In this document: piece by piece, positions 12,706 to 22,757 of the stretch
How the letters are laid out: every line of letters begins with the position of its first letter
Numbering within the stretch: the stretch's first letter is position 1
From: Sycon ciliatum
Lineage: Eukaryota; Porifera; Calcarea; Leucosolenida; Sycettidae
Assembly (NCBI RefSeq): GCF_964019385.1
Contig: NC_088645.1
Location: 11,952,369 to 12,016,368 of the forward strand
DNA length: 64,000 nucleotides
Direction: 5' to 3'
The notes under the pieces: generated by a model
What the model saw: the letters and a program-made list of their open reading frames with translations, nothing else
Told to the model about the DNA's origin: nothing
The model's database searches: none
Translations under genes and position numbers: made by a program

Positions 12706-15417
12706 CGCACGGGCGTGCGTGTGTGTGAGTGTTGTGGTTTTCTGGTTATTATGGCGAGGATGGTGATGGGATTATCTAACCCTGTGTTTTGTTTGTTCCA
12801 TACTCCTATCACCTACCCACTCTCTCTTCCAACCACCACTTTATCTAGTATATACACTACATCATGCAGAGCAGAGACTTGTCAGCTTGAGCACTCTGGC
12901 GAGGTACGTTCGGGCCTGGTTATAATCTGGCTTTGGAAAATGTATCTTTCATTGCTACCAGGTAGGGATATCAGCGAACGCACTGCGCAGCCCATCTGCG
13001 CAGGTCAGCCTGGCCCATCTACGCGCGGCCGACAAGAAAACTCATGAACACTTTCATTTTTTTGCAAAATAAATCGTGCGAAGAAGATGCACGGAATGGC
13101 TGAAAACTAGGCTGAGGAATAGTAGCATCCAGAGACTCTCAAACAAATTCATGGTCCATCGCTTCTGACAATGGCAGCGAAGACATCAGGGAGCTGATTG
13201 CAGCAACTCTCTACCAAGCGCGAAGCTGATTACTCACCAGGGCAGGGCGCTTCCATCGCGCAAGAAATGGCCGCGAGTGAGAAATGCAAGTCCGATTTTG
13301 GAACGATCCAACCAGGGAAATTCCTTGAAAATTTGCCTGAACACCTCTCATACTGGTGTTTCACGATGTGCAAACTTTCAGAGAAATCGACCGGGGAGAA
13401 CGTGGGGAGTACGTGGGTCCTCGAGTATCGCGTATGATTTGAATGGTCGCGGGGACAGAAGAACAGTAATTTTACGACTCCCAGCGGTGCAAACAGACCG
13501 CGGCCATGTTTTCTCTGTCGGCCGCGATCACGTTCAAAAAATCGATGACGCAATGCATGCGCAGAGGCCTGCGCAGTGCGTTCGCTGACATCCCTATACC
13601 AGGTTCGGCCTCATTTCCTCTGTGCTGCGCTGATGGGTCCACAAAGGACAAAACAGTTCTGCCTGCAGATTTCGTCATGACTGTTATTCCATGTCGTCAC
13701 AAAACTGTGCTATGTGTGGTGTCTTGCTGCATACAGATAAGTATGATGCAGACAGCAGGTGAGGTGAGCAGAGAACAAGTTGATCAGCTGATGGAGAGAA
13801 TCCGAGAAAATTCTACAAAGGTCAGAAGAGTATGTGCGTGGTTTATGGAGTTTTTGGGACTGTCAAGAAGTACTATACTGTATTATGAACTTGCACTCAC
13901 AGAAAGCTTGCACCTTTGATATTCGTTGTGAGTTGGGTCATTTAGGAATCGCTGTAACAACACTACCACCCAAGGCCATGGAGTATAGCGATTGCTTGGC
14001 CAACTTCTCTCATTGGTCAGAGGCCATCGTGAGAATAAAGATTTGAAACCTGATATGTCTGTTGTATCTACATGTATGTTCAGATGATGGAGTGGAAGAA
14101 TCTCGTGACAACTTGTCCTGAAGCACTCGTCTTCTGCACTCGCCTGTTCTGCAAGATGGCCGAGTTCTTCATTGGAATGAAGGTAAGGACAATGGTACTA
14201 ATAAAATGATGTGTGAAAGTCGGCGTTGATGGCGACTAACAGAGTGTAGATCATTGTATATGCATCTCGCATAATGTGTCCAACTATCCCAGTGCTGTCT
14301 TGGTGCAGGTTTTTTCAGTTGCTCGAAGAAGCCAGTGTTTGAGGATAGTGCTTTGATTCTCAATCTCTCCTCTCTATTTCTCCCTTGTTCTCTCTCCCCG
14401 CCCCGTCTCTGTGTATGTGCGTCTCTCTCTCTCTCTCCTGTTCTGTCTCTGTGTGTTTGTCCGTCTGTTTCTCTCTCCCTCACTCCCTCCTTGCTGTGGC
14501 TGTATTCCCATGCTGACTGATTGCAGGCCTTGCGTCTAGCTCTGCAGATGAAGACACGTGATCACTGGGCAAAGAGCAGTTGTGGCATCAAGCTGCTGGA
14601 TCAGCTGGTACCCATGCCAGGTAAACACACACTGTCATGCACCCAGGACCGCCGGAAGCAGTTTTCAATCGGTCCGGTCGTACCCACAGTCTTTCACACG
14701 TTGTGTATAATATGGCAGGGACATGATGCCCTCCTCAGTAGTAAACATCCATTGGTAGCAACAAAGTTGGTCCGGTGTTCACCTGACCAACCGGACCTGT
14801 TCCGGCGGGTCAGTCTGATGCACCGACCAACTCACTGCATGCTGCACACGGCAGACACCACGTGCTCTTCTCCGTTGTATACACGAGCGGGTGCGCATGG
14901 GGCAGTATTTCTTGACAGTTTCAGGAAAACTTCGGTTTTAACATCCCGGTTAAAACATACTGTGTCATTGCGTGAGATACGAAGAACCTTTCTGAGGACC
15001 CTGGGTAAAGAGTACGTTTCCTATGACCCTGTATAGAAATCTTGGTTATAGAATGACTCAAGTGTATGGAAATGATTCTGAGGTTTAGTTGATGTACCAC
15101 TATATTGACATTTCGGCGTACAGTGTCCTCAGTTGCTTGTTCAATGTGCACCGTACGTATGATTCTCTATGATGCAATTTACACACTTTGGAAATTGTGG
15201 TCTGATCGAACACCCGTTGCTGTGGAGTAAAGACAAACAACTCGCTCCTTTTTTCCCACTTTTGTGACCAACTCTAGACGCTGTGCAGTGAGCAACAGTG
15301 CCTGCCTGTGTGCATGATGTAGCTTAGATTTTGTAATCATCGTAGTACTAATGATAATGTTGAATCGGTGCGTACATTCTGTGCTATAATCGTGTGTGTG
15401 TGTGTGTGTATGTGTGT

Positions 15418-15466
<49 letters not shown>

Positions 15467-17050
15467 TCGGCCGTGTGTATGTGTGTGTGCCTGTGTACTC
15501 TGCAGGCTTTTCGATGATCCTGGAGCACTCGGAAGGCTCGCTAAGCCTGAGTCGCGCGCGCATTCTCGACAAGGTGAAGAACATTGCCGCACTGGTGCCA
15601 CACATGACGTCCACAGACGAGATCTGCATTGGTACAGCACTCGCCGTTGTGCACGCCTACATCAACCAAATCAAACAGGTAAGTCATCACTCTGCTCTAA
15701 CACACTATTGCCATTTAATATACTGCAATCGGTGCATTGCAATTGGTCTTTGAGGAAAGACGGAAGTTCGAGCCGTTCCCATCGTGCCCTTTCAATCCTG
15801 CTCCTCAATGAGCTGTTTGAAATAGACTTTACAGTGAAATCTCTCAGTATAAGTACCTTAGATACAACAAGGTTTTACTCAACTACCACACCTCACCGTT
15901 GTGCTCTCCAGCCTACGGTGCTTGATAATAATCTGGACATGGCCAAATGCTGCTGTTTACCCCTCAAGACTTTCCTCAATTCCCCCAATCTCCGGACAGC
16001 TAGCTGTTTCGGCGTTGTTAGCTATCCCCGGCTGAGTTCAGCGTGACTGCCGGTCCGATCCAGTCCGATCCGATCGCAGTGAAGTCTAATGAGCAAGAAA
16101 GCATTTTTTTTAGCTGGCTCAAAGCATCCAAGTTAGAGTGCTCTGACTGAGATAGACGCAGTGAGCTTTGCACAAGGGCAGAACACTTTGAGGCTAAGCA
16201 GAAAGAGTGCTCATGTGCAAGCCGATTTATAGTAATTTTTTTGCGGGCACTGCACTAATTTTACAAGACCAGGTACATACCGTATTTCCACGATTATAAG
16301 TCGCTCCTCCATTTTTAGGTTTGAGCAATATCGTTTTGATATCTTGACTGCAGTAGTAAGTCATGCTCGATTGTAAGTCGCACCCTCTTTTCCCCCTTTG
16401 AATTTTTGAGTAAAAGGTGCGGCTTATATTCAGGGAAATACGGTAGTCACTTGTCACTAAAATAATATACAGTGCATCTGCAAAAGAAAACATTTTTCCT
16501 GGTCCTTGGAGACATGGTATGCTAACATTTACTGTATCTTCATTTTGATGGTGCAGTTGACGACAGTTGGTGCTGCCATGCTGGCTGATGGAGCTTGTAT
16601 GCAGATGCTGGAGTATCTTATCCACGACTGTCCGGACCCGAAAGGCACGATGGTCACTATTGAAGCTCTTAGCAGGTAAGATCACCATAATGGTTTGTGT
16701 GTGGATACGACCCCTGATTGATATGGGGTTGCGATGCAGACTTGGCCCGAACCCTGATTGATATGGGGTTGCAATGCAAACTTAGCCCGAACCCTGATTG
16801 AAATCGGGTTTGCAAAGCTCACTTGGCCCGATACTTGATTGATATGGGGGGGGGGGGGTGCACACTTGGTCCGACCTCTGGTTGATATGGGGCTCAGCCG
16901 CTGACATGCACACTTGGTCCGACCTCTCATTGATATTATCCTCTCTGAATTAATTATCTTGCAAATGATATCTTGCGAGCACGGGCCTCTTACAGCAGTT
17001 GATGCCTCGAGAGAATATTGAATATTCTGGAATTCCCATTTCTTTGTGTG

Positions 17051-17098
<48 letters not shown>

Positions 17099-18756
17099 CT
17101 TGGGTGTGTGTGTGTGTACTTGGGTGTGCGCTTGCACGTGTTGGTGTAGATCTGTCGTGTTTGCACGTCGCGGCAATGACACGGCTCGCTGGCTCAAGTC
17201 CCATCACTTGCCACTGCACGTCCCTGACCCGCAGCACACGTGGACCATCAACGGTGTGTTCCGCGAGACTGGTGTCAGAACTCCAGATGGAAAGTAAGTT
17301 AGAAAGGAAAAGGACATTATGGATACAAGTTAAGAGTAACTCTCCACCACTGTAACTAGATACTATATACAGTCAGAAAGTGCAACAACTACAACAACAT
17401 CCGAGTTTCAAATCGGAAAGTAAGTTGTTTGTCATTCTCTTATTACCATGCAGCAGTTGAGGTGGTGCATGTAGTGATTATAATATTATTATTATTATTA
17501 TACATTCATATCAGCATCCTCCTATCCTCCCAGGTAGACCCCTGTACTTCCTCCATTCTTCCTGGAGGGGGACCCCTGCACTCTCTTGTATCCTCCTAGG
17601 GAGACCCTAGACTCCCTTCAAATCATCCTGGAGGGGGACCCCGTGCACTCTCTCCTATCCTCTTGGGGGAGACCCTGTACTCCCACCTATCCTGCTGTGG
17701 AGACTCCCGCTCTTTCTATGCCGATGTTCGACAGTGCCACGATCTCTTGGCTGTTTATTCTCTTGTTATGCAGAAAGCACCGGGGTCGAGACACCAACAC
17801 CGATATCTACGGCTATCGCAATGGCTCCTATCTAGAAGCCAAGGAACTGTGCATGGCATTGGCCGGTCAAGAGCACACACTGGGTCCACGACGTGGGGTG
17901 AGTCCGATAATGCTCATTATAATAGAAAGCAAGTCTGAAGGTAATGACGATTGGGCTCTGCTGGGTTGATGACTAAACCATAGCTTAGTCGTAGAGCAGC
18001 GATGGTCATAAACAAGGGTCCATGGTTTGGGTCCAATCGGTAGCAGTCGATGTTTTCTGAACATTTTTGACAGTTTCAACTCCATCAAATTTGGGAATAT
18101 CTGAAATCATCTCGTTGCATTCCATCAGACTTCATATTTTCTCTATGTCCTCAGCCATCACCTACACATAGGACTTGAAAGAAGGTGAACAGAATTGTTT
18201 GCAATGACTTATTGTCGCTATTCCAACTGTGTGTTTCTATGCTGTGTTCTTGTAGAAAATCCTCCACTCCACCATGACGCACAATCTGTTCAAACGTCCC
18301 AGTCAGAGGGAGCAGGAGGCCGTGCAGCGGAGACAGGCGGCGCGTTCCCGCTTCCAGGCCGGACTTCGCAGTAAGACCGTGGACGTACCGGGTGTAAGTG
18401 CCCGCACCGGGGGAGGAGGAGTGTTCGGGCAGGGCCGCTCCGCGGGAGGCATCCCGGTCGGAGGCAAGTCACCCACAACCGGTCGTAGGGGTACAGCGGC
18501 GGCTGCGATAGGCAGGCCGGCTTCGTCGCCTCTGACTGCCAAGAAAGCTGGTCTGGGCGGTGGTGACGTGTCACCTGCTGCTGGTGGTCCTGGCGGTGCT
18601 GCTGCTGCTGGAGGAAAGGACGTTGGGCAGCTGACGGCCACGATCGCACAACTGCAAGCAGGCTCCGAGCTGGGCCAGGCGCAGCTCAAGGCTATGTACG
18701 ATCAGATGTGTGCGCTGAGCGCTCAAGTCGATCAGCTCAAGGGCCAGGGCCAGTAA
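2043..18756 (+). CDS. Ankyrin-repeat and SH3-domain scaffold-like protein (5' incomplete, 20 exons)
   Basis: Exons: 2043-2138, 2770-2868, 3692-3790, 4971-5066, 5471-5572, 6501-6599, 7289-7370, 7864-7940, 8786-8867, 9973-10136, 10478-10561, 12514-12621, 13737-13820, 14084-14182, 14527-14620, 15506-15678, 16557-16675, 17150-17293, 17774-17897, 18256-18756. All junctions are AG/GT and agree in phase; the sum is 2526 nt (841 residues plus TAA). Residues about 1-220 are ankyrin repeats, mostly one 32-34 residue repeat per phase-0 exon (TALHYAA, TPLHKAT, TALHVAC). An SH3 domain follows (about 228-275): ELVCAIEDC, then [15 protein letters not shown] and PEGMF. Residues about 280-670 are helical and unrecognised. 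The tail is Gly/Ala-rich and ends in a short heptad-like helix. ANK-SH3 order occurs in ASPP and Caskin proteins, but neither a SAM domain nor their C-termini are seen. A cytoplasmic adaptor role is inferred. The start codon is not found. Confidence 0.85.
3120..3510. repeat. Degenerate tandem repeat around CGAATCCG / ACAATCGAACATG
   Basis: The intron between ankyrin exons 2 and 3 holds reiterated, imperfect blocks rich in GAATCC and GGATTCG. The phrase ACAATCGAACATG recurs at about 3438 and 3495, and TCGAATCCG occurs twice in a row near 3367. It produces chance open frames on both strands. Confidence 0.6.
4291..4452. mobile_element. Short inverted-repeat MITE, family GGACCGCCGGAA, copy 1
   Basis: This is one of three copies of a ~165 bp element in the window (others 4573-4736 and 14646-14811). 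It begins GGACCGGCGGAAGCAG, has an internal block reading GTTGGTCCAGC...CTGACCAACCGGAC, and ends at CTTGTTCCG where a poly-C run has replaced the last bases. The ends are inverted repeats in the intact copies. The superfamily is not assigned. Confidence 0.7.
4573..4736. mobile_element. Short inverted-repeat MITE, family GGACCGCCGGAA, copy 2
   Basis: Begins GGAACGCCGGAATCAG and ends GATCCGGCGGACC. It shares the subterminal GGTCCGG and the CCTGACCAACCGGAC block with copy 1, which lies only about 120 bp upstream in the same orientation. It sits in the same ankyrin-gene intron. Confidence 0.7.
6616..6723. repeat. 27-bp tandem repeat, four near-identical units
   Basis: Four head-to-tail copies of a 27-bp unit containing AATATATGCCATAGCTTCC begin 17 bp after the donor of the sixth ankyrin exon. 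They look identical, which suggests recent expansion. Because 27 is a multiple of three, the array is open in several frames, but it lies past a good GTAGAG donor and is not coding. Confidence 0.9.
8270..8447 (-). mobile_element. Tigger/pogo-like MITE (inverted copy of the one at 19521)
   Basis: The left end is CAGCAAAACCTGTCAAGGCGACCAC. The right end, read in reverse, is CAGTGAAGCCTGTCTAAG. These fit the CAGTxAAACCTGT terminal inverted repeat of Tigger-type mariner elements. The whole 178-bp body is the reverse complement, with divergence, of 19521-19698. It lies in the SH3-domain intron. Confidence 0.75.
9185..9275. repeat. ~10-bp minisatellite, CTAGAGATAC type
   Basis: About eight imperfect, tandem-like copies of a TAGAGATACC unit (variants TAGACATACT, TAGGGATACT, TAGAGATGCC). 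Related AGAGATACC and AGAGATATGG pieces appear upstream at about 9018-9045. Intronic. Confidence 0.65.
9366..9687. mobile_element. PIF/Harbinger-like MITE, 322 bp, TTA target duplication
   Basis: The 18-bp ends GGGCGCGTTCGAATTGTC (9366-9383) and GACAATTCGAACGCGCCC (9670-9687) are perfect inverted repeats. TTA flanks both sides (9363-9365 and 9688-9690), which is the 3-bp TWA duplication typical of PIF/Harbinger (Tourist) elements. An inner inverted pair around 9595-9657 (CGTTTTTCTGAAGAG / CTCTTCAGAAAAACG) would form a strong hairpin. No transposase is present. Confidence 0.9.
10169..10296. repeat. (GA)n followed by (GT)n microsatellite
   Basis: GA repeats run into GT repeats starting about 30 bp after the donor of the first post-SH3 exon (ends 10136). 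All open frames here are repeat artefacts. Confidence 0.9.
11125..12054 (-). mobile_element. Deleted Tigger/pogo (TcMar-Tigger) transposon, 930 bp
   Basis: The ends are inverted repeats starting CAGTAAAACCTGTAAC at 11125 and, reversed from 12054, CAGTAAAACTTGTAAG. Both are followed by TAACGACCACC. TA flanks each side (11123-11124 and 12055-12056), as expected for mariner-type insertion. The minus strand carries a transposase C-terminus (see 11366-11710). The element is far shorter than an intact Tigger, so it is internally deleted. Confidence 0.85.
11366..11710 (-). pseudogene. Tigger/pogo transposase C-terminal fragment
   Basis: The minus-strand open frame ends with a helix ([15 protein letters not shown], then [13 protein letters not shown]) and a final TLDSWLQK. 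This is the usual ending of Tigger/jerky-type transposases, which close with a Q-T-x-x-D-x-F-x-K motif. No DDE catalytic core or CENP-B DNA-binding part is visible in the element. It is a remnant, not an active gene. Confidence 0.7.
12661..12728. repeat. (GT)n microsatellite
   Basis: GT-rich tract with a GCGC-containing end, 40 bp after the donor at 12622. No coding signal. Confidence 0.9.
12963..13596. mobile_element. hAT-like MITE, 634 bp, inside an older repeat
   Basis: The terminal inverted repeats are TAGGGATATCAGCGAACGCAC (left) and, reversed at the right, TAGGGATGTCAGCGAACGCAC, each followed by TGCGCAG. TACCAGG flanks both sides (12956-12962 and 13597-13603), a 7-8 bp duplication that fits hAT. 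The interrupted host sequence is found uninterrupted at about 36888-36985, which confirms the boundaries. No transposase is seen. Confidence 0.85.
14646..14811. mobile_element. Short inverted-repeat MITE, family GGACCGCCGGAA, copy 3
   Basis: The best-preserved copy. It runs from GGACCGCCGGAAGCAG to CTGTTCCGGCGGGTC, with subterminal GGTCCGGTC answered by GACCAACCGGACC. It lies 26 bp after the donor of the exon ending at 14620. Confidence 0.75.
15391..15491. repeat. (GT)n microsatellite just before an acceptor
   Basis: A long GT run ends about 15 bp before the acceptor of the exon starting at 15506, in place of the usual polypyrimidine tract. GT/TG tracts near acceptors can affect splice choice in other animals; no effect is shown here. 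Confidence 0.85.
16278..16445. mobile_element. MITE with TACCGTATTTCC termini, 168 bp
   Basis: Starts TACCGTATTTCCACGATTAT and ends CAGGGAAATACGGTA, with subterminal TAAGTCGC on the left answered by GCGGCTTATA on the right. The inverted ends are clear over about 12 bp. The superfamily is not established. Intronic. Confidence 0.75.
16701..16937. repeat. ~46-60 bp tandem repeat (CCTGATTGATATGGGG units)
   Basis: Five or six imperfect units, each carrying TTGATATGGGG and an ACTTGGYCCGA block, start about 25 bp after the donor at 16676. One unit contains a poly-G run near 16848. Confidence 0.8.
17046..17125. repeat. (GT)n microsatellite
   Basis: GT tract ending about 25 bp before the acceptor at 17150, as in the intron before the 15506 exon. 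Confidence 0.85.
17517..17710. repeat. Pyrimidine-rich minisatellite (CCTCCTATCCTCC / GGGGGACCCCTG)
   Basis: Imperfect tandem units of about 30-60 bp mix TATCCTCCTRG with GGAGGGGGACCCC and GACCCTGTACTCCC. They fill most of the intron before the exon at 17774. Confidence 0.65.
17965..18045 (+). repeat. Decayed tRNA-like (SINE head) sequence
   Basis: TAGCTTAGTCGTAGAGCAGC resembles a Pol III A box and GGTTTGGGTCCAATC a decayed B box, at tRNA-like spacing. The stems do not close well, so this is a tRNA pseudogene or SINE head, not a functional tRNA. Confidence 0.4.
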
Positions 18757-19368
18757 GGAGACTTATCCTGCTATCTACTGTCGTGGACATGGAAATTCGG
18801 TCGCACGTCTAGCGGCCCCAGGGCGCTGGCCATGCAGCCGTGGGTAAGCAGTACACACTTACGCGCTGCAGCTCGCTGGTCGCATGACTGTTCACTGTTC
18901 TTTACGCGCTGAGGCTCAGTGCGGGCGCCGGCCCCGGTCAATCCACTGGATTTCCATGTCCACGACAGTAGTTCGTTTCTTTTCCTGTTCTATTGGTTTC
19001 CTGTTTTCGTCCTCCGCAGTCAATCCAGCTTTTCTTTTCTCCCCATGCAACTTACAGTAATAGCATGCCTCAAAGATGTCTTTAGTACAGACATTTCCTT
19101 GCACAAATAGTCGAGCAGATAATAATTTCTAATTTCAATATTTCGATTGTCCGCCATTTTTCAATTTCAAACTTCATGTACACTATTTAGCTCTTGTGAC
19201 AGGGAAAATTCCGAATATGTACACTTCCTTTTACTGCATGCGGTACTTATTTGCATAGTCATATTTTGGAATGTGAAAAGAGAACAAGGAATCGATGCTA
19301 GTGTGTGTGGGTGTGTCCACTCGTACCATTGACCGTACGCGAACCTGCACGCACGTGTGTGTGTGTGT

Positions 19369-19406
<38 letters not shown>

Positions 19407-19520
19407 GGGTGAGTGTTTGCGTGTGTATGGATATACTTGATGTGGTGTGGCTCTGGCTCGGTCAACCGGTCAATGGTGATGGGAAAGCATGCATACATCC
19501 ACTGCTGTCTATTACGTGTA

Positions 19521-19698
19521 CAGATAAGCCTGTCTAAGACGACCGCTCAAGGGACCTTCAAAATGTGGTCTCTGTTGCCAGGTGGTCTCCTCATCCAGGG
19601 TGAATTGACTGGAAAGAGCATACCTTGGTCCTGGTTCCACTGGTCTTCTAGGACTGGTGTTCACCTTATCCAAGTGGTCGCCTTTACAGGTTTTACTG
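19521..19698 (+). mobile_element. Tigger/pogo-like MITE, 178 bp, TA duplication
   Basis: TA flanks both ends (19519-19520, 19699-19700). The left end is CAGATAAGCCTGTCTAAGACG and the right end, reversed, CAGTAAAACCTGTAAAGGCG, each followed by ACCRC. The body is full of GGTCTYC blocks and is homologous in reverse to 8270-8447. Confidence 0.8.
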
Positions 19699-20941
19699 TA
19701 TGGCGTATGTAATTTGTAAAGGCCTCACTCTAGTGCCACTACCTCCAATCTTCTATCGTCATGCATACTTGAGAATGTTGCTCCGGTAGACGACCATGTT
19801 CTCTCTCTGTGTGTTTGTTAGGCACTGCATAGTCTGTATCCGTGTTGATTCTTGTCGGTGACAATGATTGAAGGACGCTAACATGGTTCTCTTGGGACTA
19901 CCGTTATCTACAACTACAAGGGATACACTCTCTCATCGAGTGCAGCGTTGGATAGGGATTCTCCAGTTACAAATCATTTCAAGTATTGGAAATCTGAATC
20001 AAATGATCTAAAAAATCATTTTTTGACGTTACTCTATGGGGTAGATTTACTGTATAAGCAGAAATAATCGTCTGGAAAATATGGAAATTAATTTCGTCTT
20101 TTTCGTCCAAGGTATACGAATAAGCGGCGTGGAGACAATAACTTTAATAAGGCAATAAGCAGAATCAACGAAGCGGACATTGGACGTACGTAGTCATGAA
20201 CAAAAATTATAGATGGATAAAAAAGTTGGATAAAAAGTTTCCGAACACGTTTTCTAGAGACATTCATCAGGGAAAATACGTCTCAATAATGAAATCTAGC
20301 AATGAACAACGATATATACGTGGAAGAGTACGAAATGCAGTATGTGAAAGAAAATAGGTGCTTTTGGACTAAATGAAATGCCGGACTATTAAAATTAATG
20401 TCTTCCAGCTTTTCAATTATCTCTTATGGTCCATGGACTAAAATGGACAAACTCCCTTTCTTTGGAGTTGGACGAAATTATTGACCGACTAAATTTTCGG
20501 CCTGTACAGTACTAGTAGCGTCCTGTTGTAGTACCCGTATGAATTAGTCTGCACCCGAACATGACCCCTCATCTGAATACTTGGTCCTAAGTTTAGCATT
20601 GTGCTTCGCCACGAACGGCTACTCTTCACACATCGGCATACACCTGAACCTGCGGTGCCGTGGTGTCGGTTATCCGAACGTGTTGGAACCAGTCCTGTCT
20701 ATCTTGGATGAGTGCAAACTCTGGATCTGGAGCCCGAATGTTCGACTGCTGTAACGACCCTCGAACCCAGTCGAGAAATATTTCGAAATTCGAAAAATAT
20801 CTCAAGTACTTACTACCCATTATTATACAGTGGAGCCTTGAACGGTGCATGATATGTACGATGCATCACCATTATCACATGCATCACATGCATGACATGC
20901 ATCACCATTATCACATGCAGTGTTTCACATACAGTACTCAG

Positions 20942-21383
20942 TAGGCCCAGACAGATTCTGCTCCGCTCGCCTCGATATTTTGCCGCAAAATGTTGCTGCA
21001 AAATCTTCGATATTTTGCCGAGCCTGGCGCAAGAATCTCGATATTTTGCTCCGGAAAAACGTGTATTTTCCAATTCTCGTACAATCCCGTGCGTTTCATA
21101 AAAATCGCAGGGTCGGTTTCTCAACACGGGTTTCCACGCACGTGTCCCTGTGTTCTTCCAAAATCATGTCGATCCACAGTGAATCCCAGTGATATTTCGG
21201 TGACATGATCTCGTCCTGGGCAGTGTATCCTGCTGAAAGGGTAAGAAACAAGGAAATCCAAGTATCAGGCATCGATTTTACCCAACATCTCGATATTTTG
21301 CTCCGATTTTGCCGGCAATTTCCGCTCTTTCAAGTCCTCGATATTTTGCCGAAAGAATTTCCGGCAGGATCTCTCTGGGCCTA
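20942..21383. mobile_element. hAT-like MITE, 442 bp, with repeated TCGATATTTTGC motif
   Basis: Ends TAGGCCCAGACAGATTCTGC and, reversed at the right, TAGGCCCAGAGAGATCCTGC are inverted repeats. The flanks GTACTCAG (20934-20941) and GCACTCAG (21384-21391) form an 8-bp duplication with one difference, as hAT elements make. TCGATATTTTGC occurs five times inside (about 20971, 21008, 21038, 21290, 21333), consistent with subterminal transposase-binding sites. No transposase is present. Confidence 0.85.
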
Positions 21384-22757
21384 GCACTCAGCTCAGTCGT
21401 TCCGCTGGATCGGAGCATGGAGTTGGTCGCATTCTCCTGGTATCGTATCCCTATATTAGCCAGTTATTCGTCGCGACGTCGATTGACGTGTTCGCAGGAG
21501 TGAAGTTCAGATAACATCTCCTACAAAGGCTACATGCACTGCGTAATAATACTATTATCGTTATCATTCGTGGATCAGGTGTACGGCAAACTAAATGATT
21601 CAGCAGCGAAATTTCCTAGGTAAGTTTTGTGGCAAGGCTATGATGACAGACAGACGCGAACACACAACATATTTTACCTCTCGCTCCCTACACGGAGGCC
21701 TGCTGGCCAGGTCATACCACGCCGAGGTCATTGCCATCTGACCTTCTCCGCCATCCTATCCGTGCGGAATATCCATGGAGGAAAAGGAGCAATGTTATTC
21801 GCCAAGTTGCAAGGGCAGAGGGGAGCAAAAACAATAATGCGTTCTACAGCGCTCCTCAATGAAATCCGGTCAACGAGTAATGATATTCATGACTGTGTGA
21901 GTTAGTTACAAACGCAATGATCATGAGTAGATCTACAGACAGTACAGTCATGTACTAGTATTCATGTGTGATATTCGCTGCCACAGACATGAGACTGAAA
22001 CGTGAACGGAGGCAAACTGCAACATTCTGCAGGATACCTGACTGCGCGTAGATCTACGCGTTCGGTTCTAGACAAAGACCGGTGTAGACTCCCGATCTTC
22101 GGCTGCCGGGACACGGGTGTAGTTGGAAAAAACTCACCAGCGGGGCACAATTTTTCGCCCGAGGCAGAATATTACAAGCGAACTCTCCGTCATCGGGCTC
22201 CGGTATAAAAGCATGCGGGAGCTGCTTTTGATCTCTCTTCGAGGAGCTTCAGGCTATGCGTGCTCCGAGCCCCCTGTAACAATCCTATTTTCACCGGCGC
22301 AGTTGCTTGGGCAAAAAGGAACCTTGCAGAAGGTATCGCTCCTACAGTTGTCAGTTGTGAGGGTCGTCCACCCGCATAGCCCGGTCTCATTCGCTTGTAA
22401 CACTAATTAGGTCCCATTCGGCGTGTAGTAAACTACGGAGAGTTATCTCCTCGACCACGTGCTCCGACCGTCTTGTTCCGTGTCCTTCGGGACAACTGCG
22501 CTGTTTGTTCTCTGGCGAAACAGACTCTGGGTGGTGTTTTCTTCTCATTTGTTCCGTTCGAGGCGCAAGGGTATACGAGCTTCCTGCATCCGCCGACGCG
22601 GCTTGTAGGTTGCCAGGTAAATCCGATAATTCTGTTGCGAGGCCTCGCCTGTGACTGCTGCTGCTAGCTGTTGTATTCGAGCGAGAGTGCTCTTCCTTCC
22701 TGTGCGGAGGTGATCAATCCGACTCCAAGAGCGGAGCAGTAACACAGCAGCGGCAGC

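Larger units (their letters stand above)
18757..22757. other. Intergenic region between the ankyrin/SH3 gene and Boule
   Basis: No exon found. It contains a GT tract (about 19358-19405), the Tigger-type MITE 19521-19698, a short ATCAC/ACATGCATG cluster near 20868-20930 and the hAT MITE 20942-21383. Bases 19700-20870 show AT-rich sequence with no recognisable element. The last ~300 bp should hold the Boule promoter and 5' UTR; I see no clear TATA box. Confidence 0.6.
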
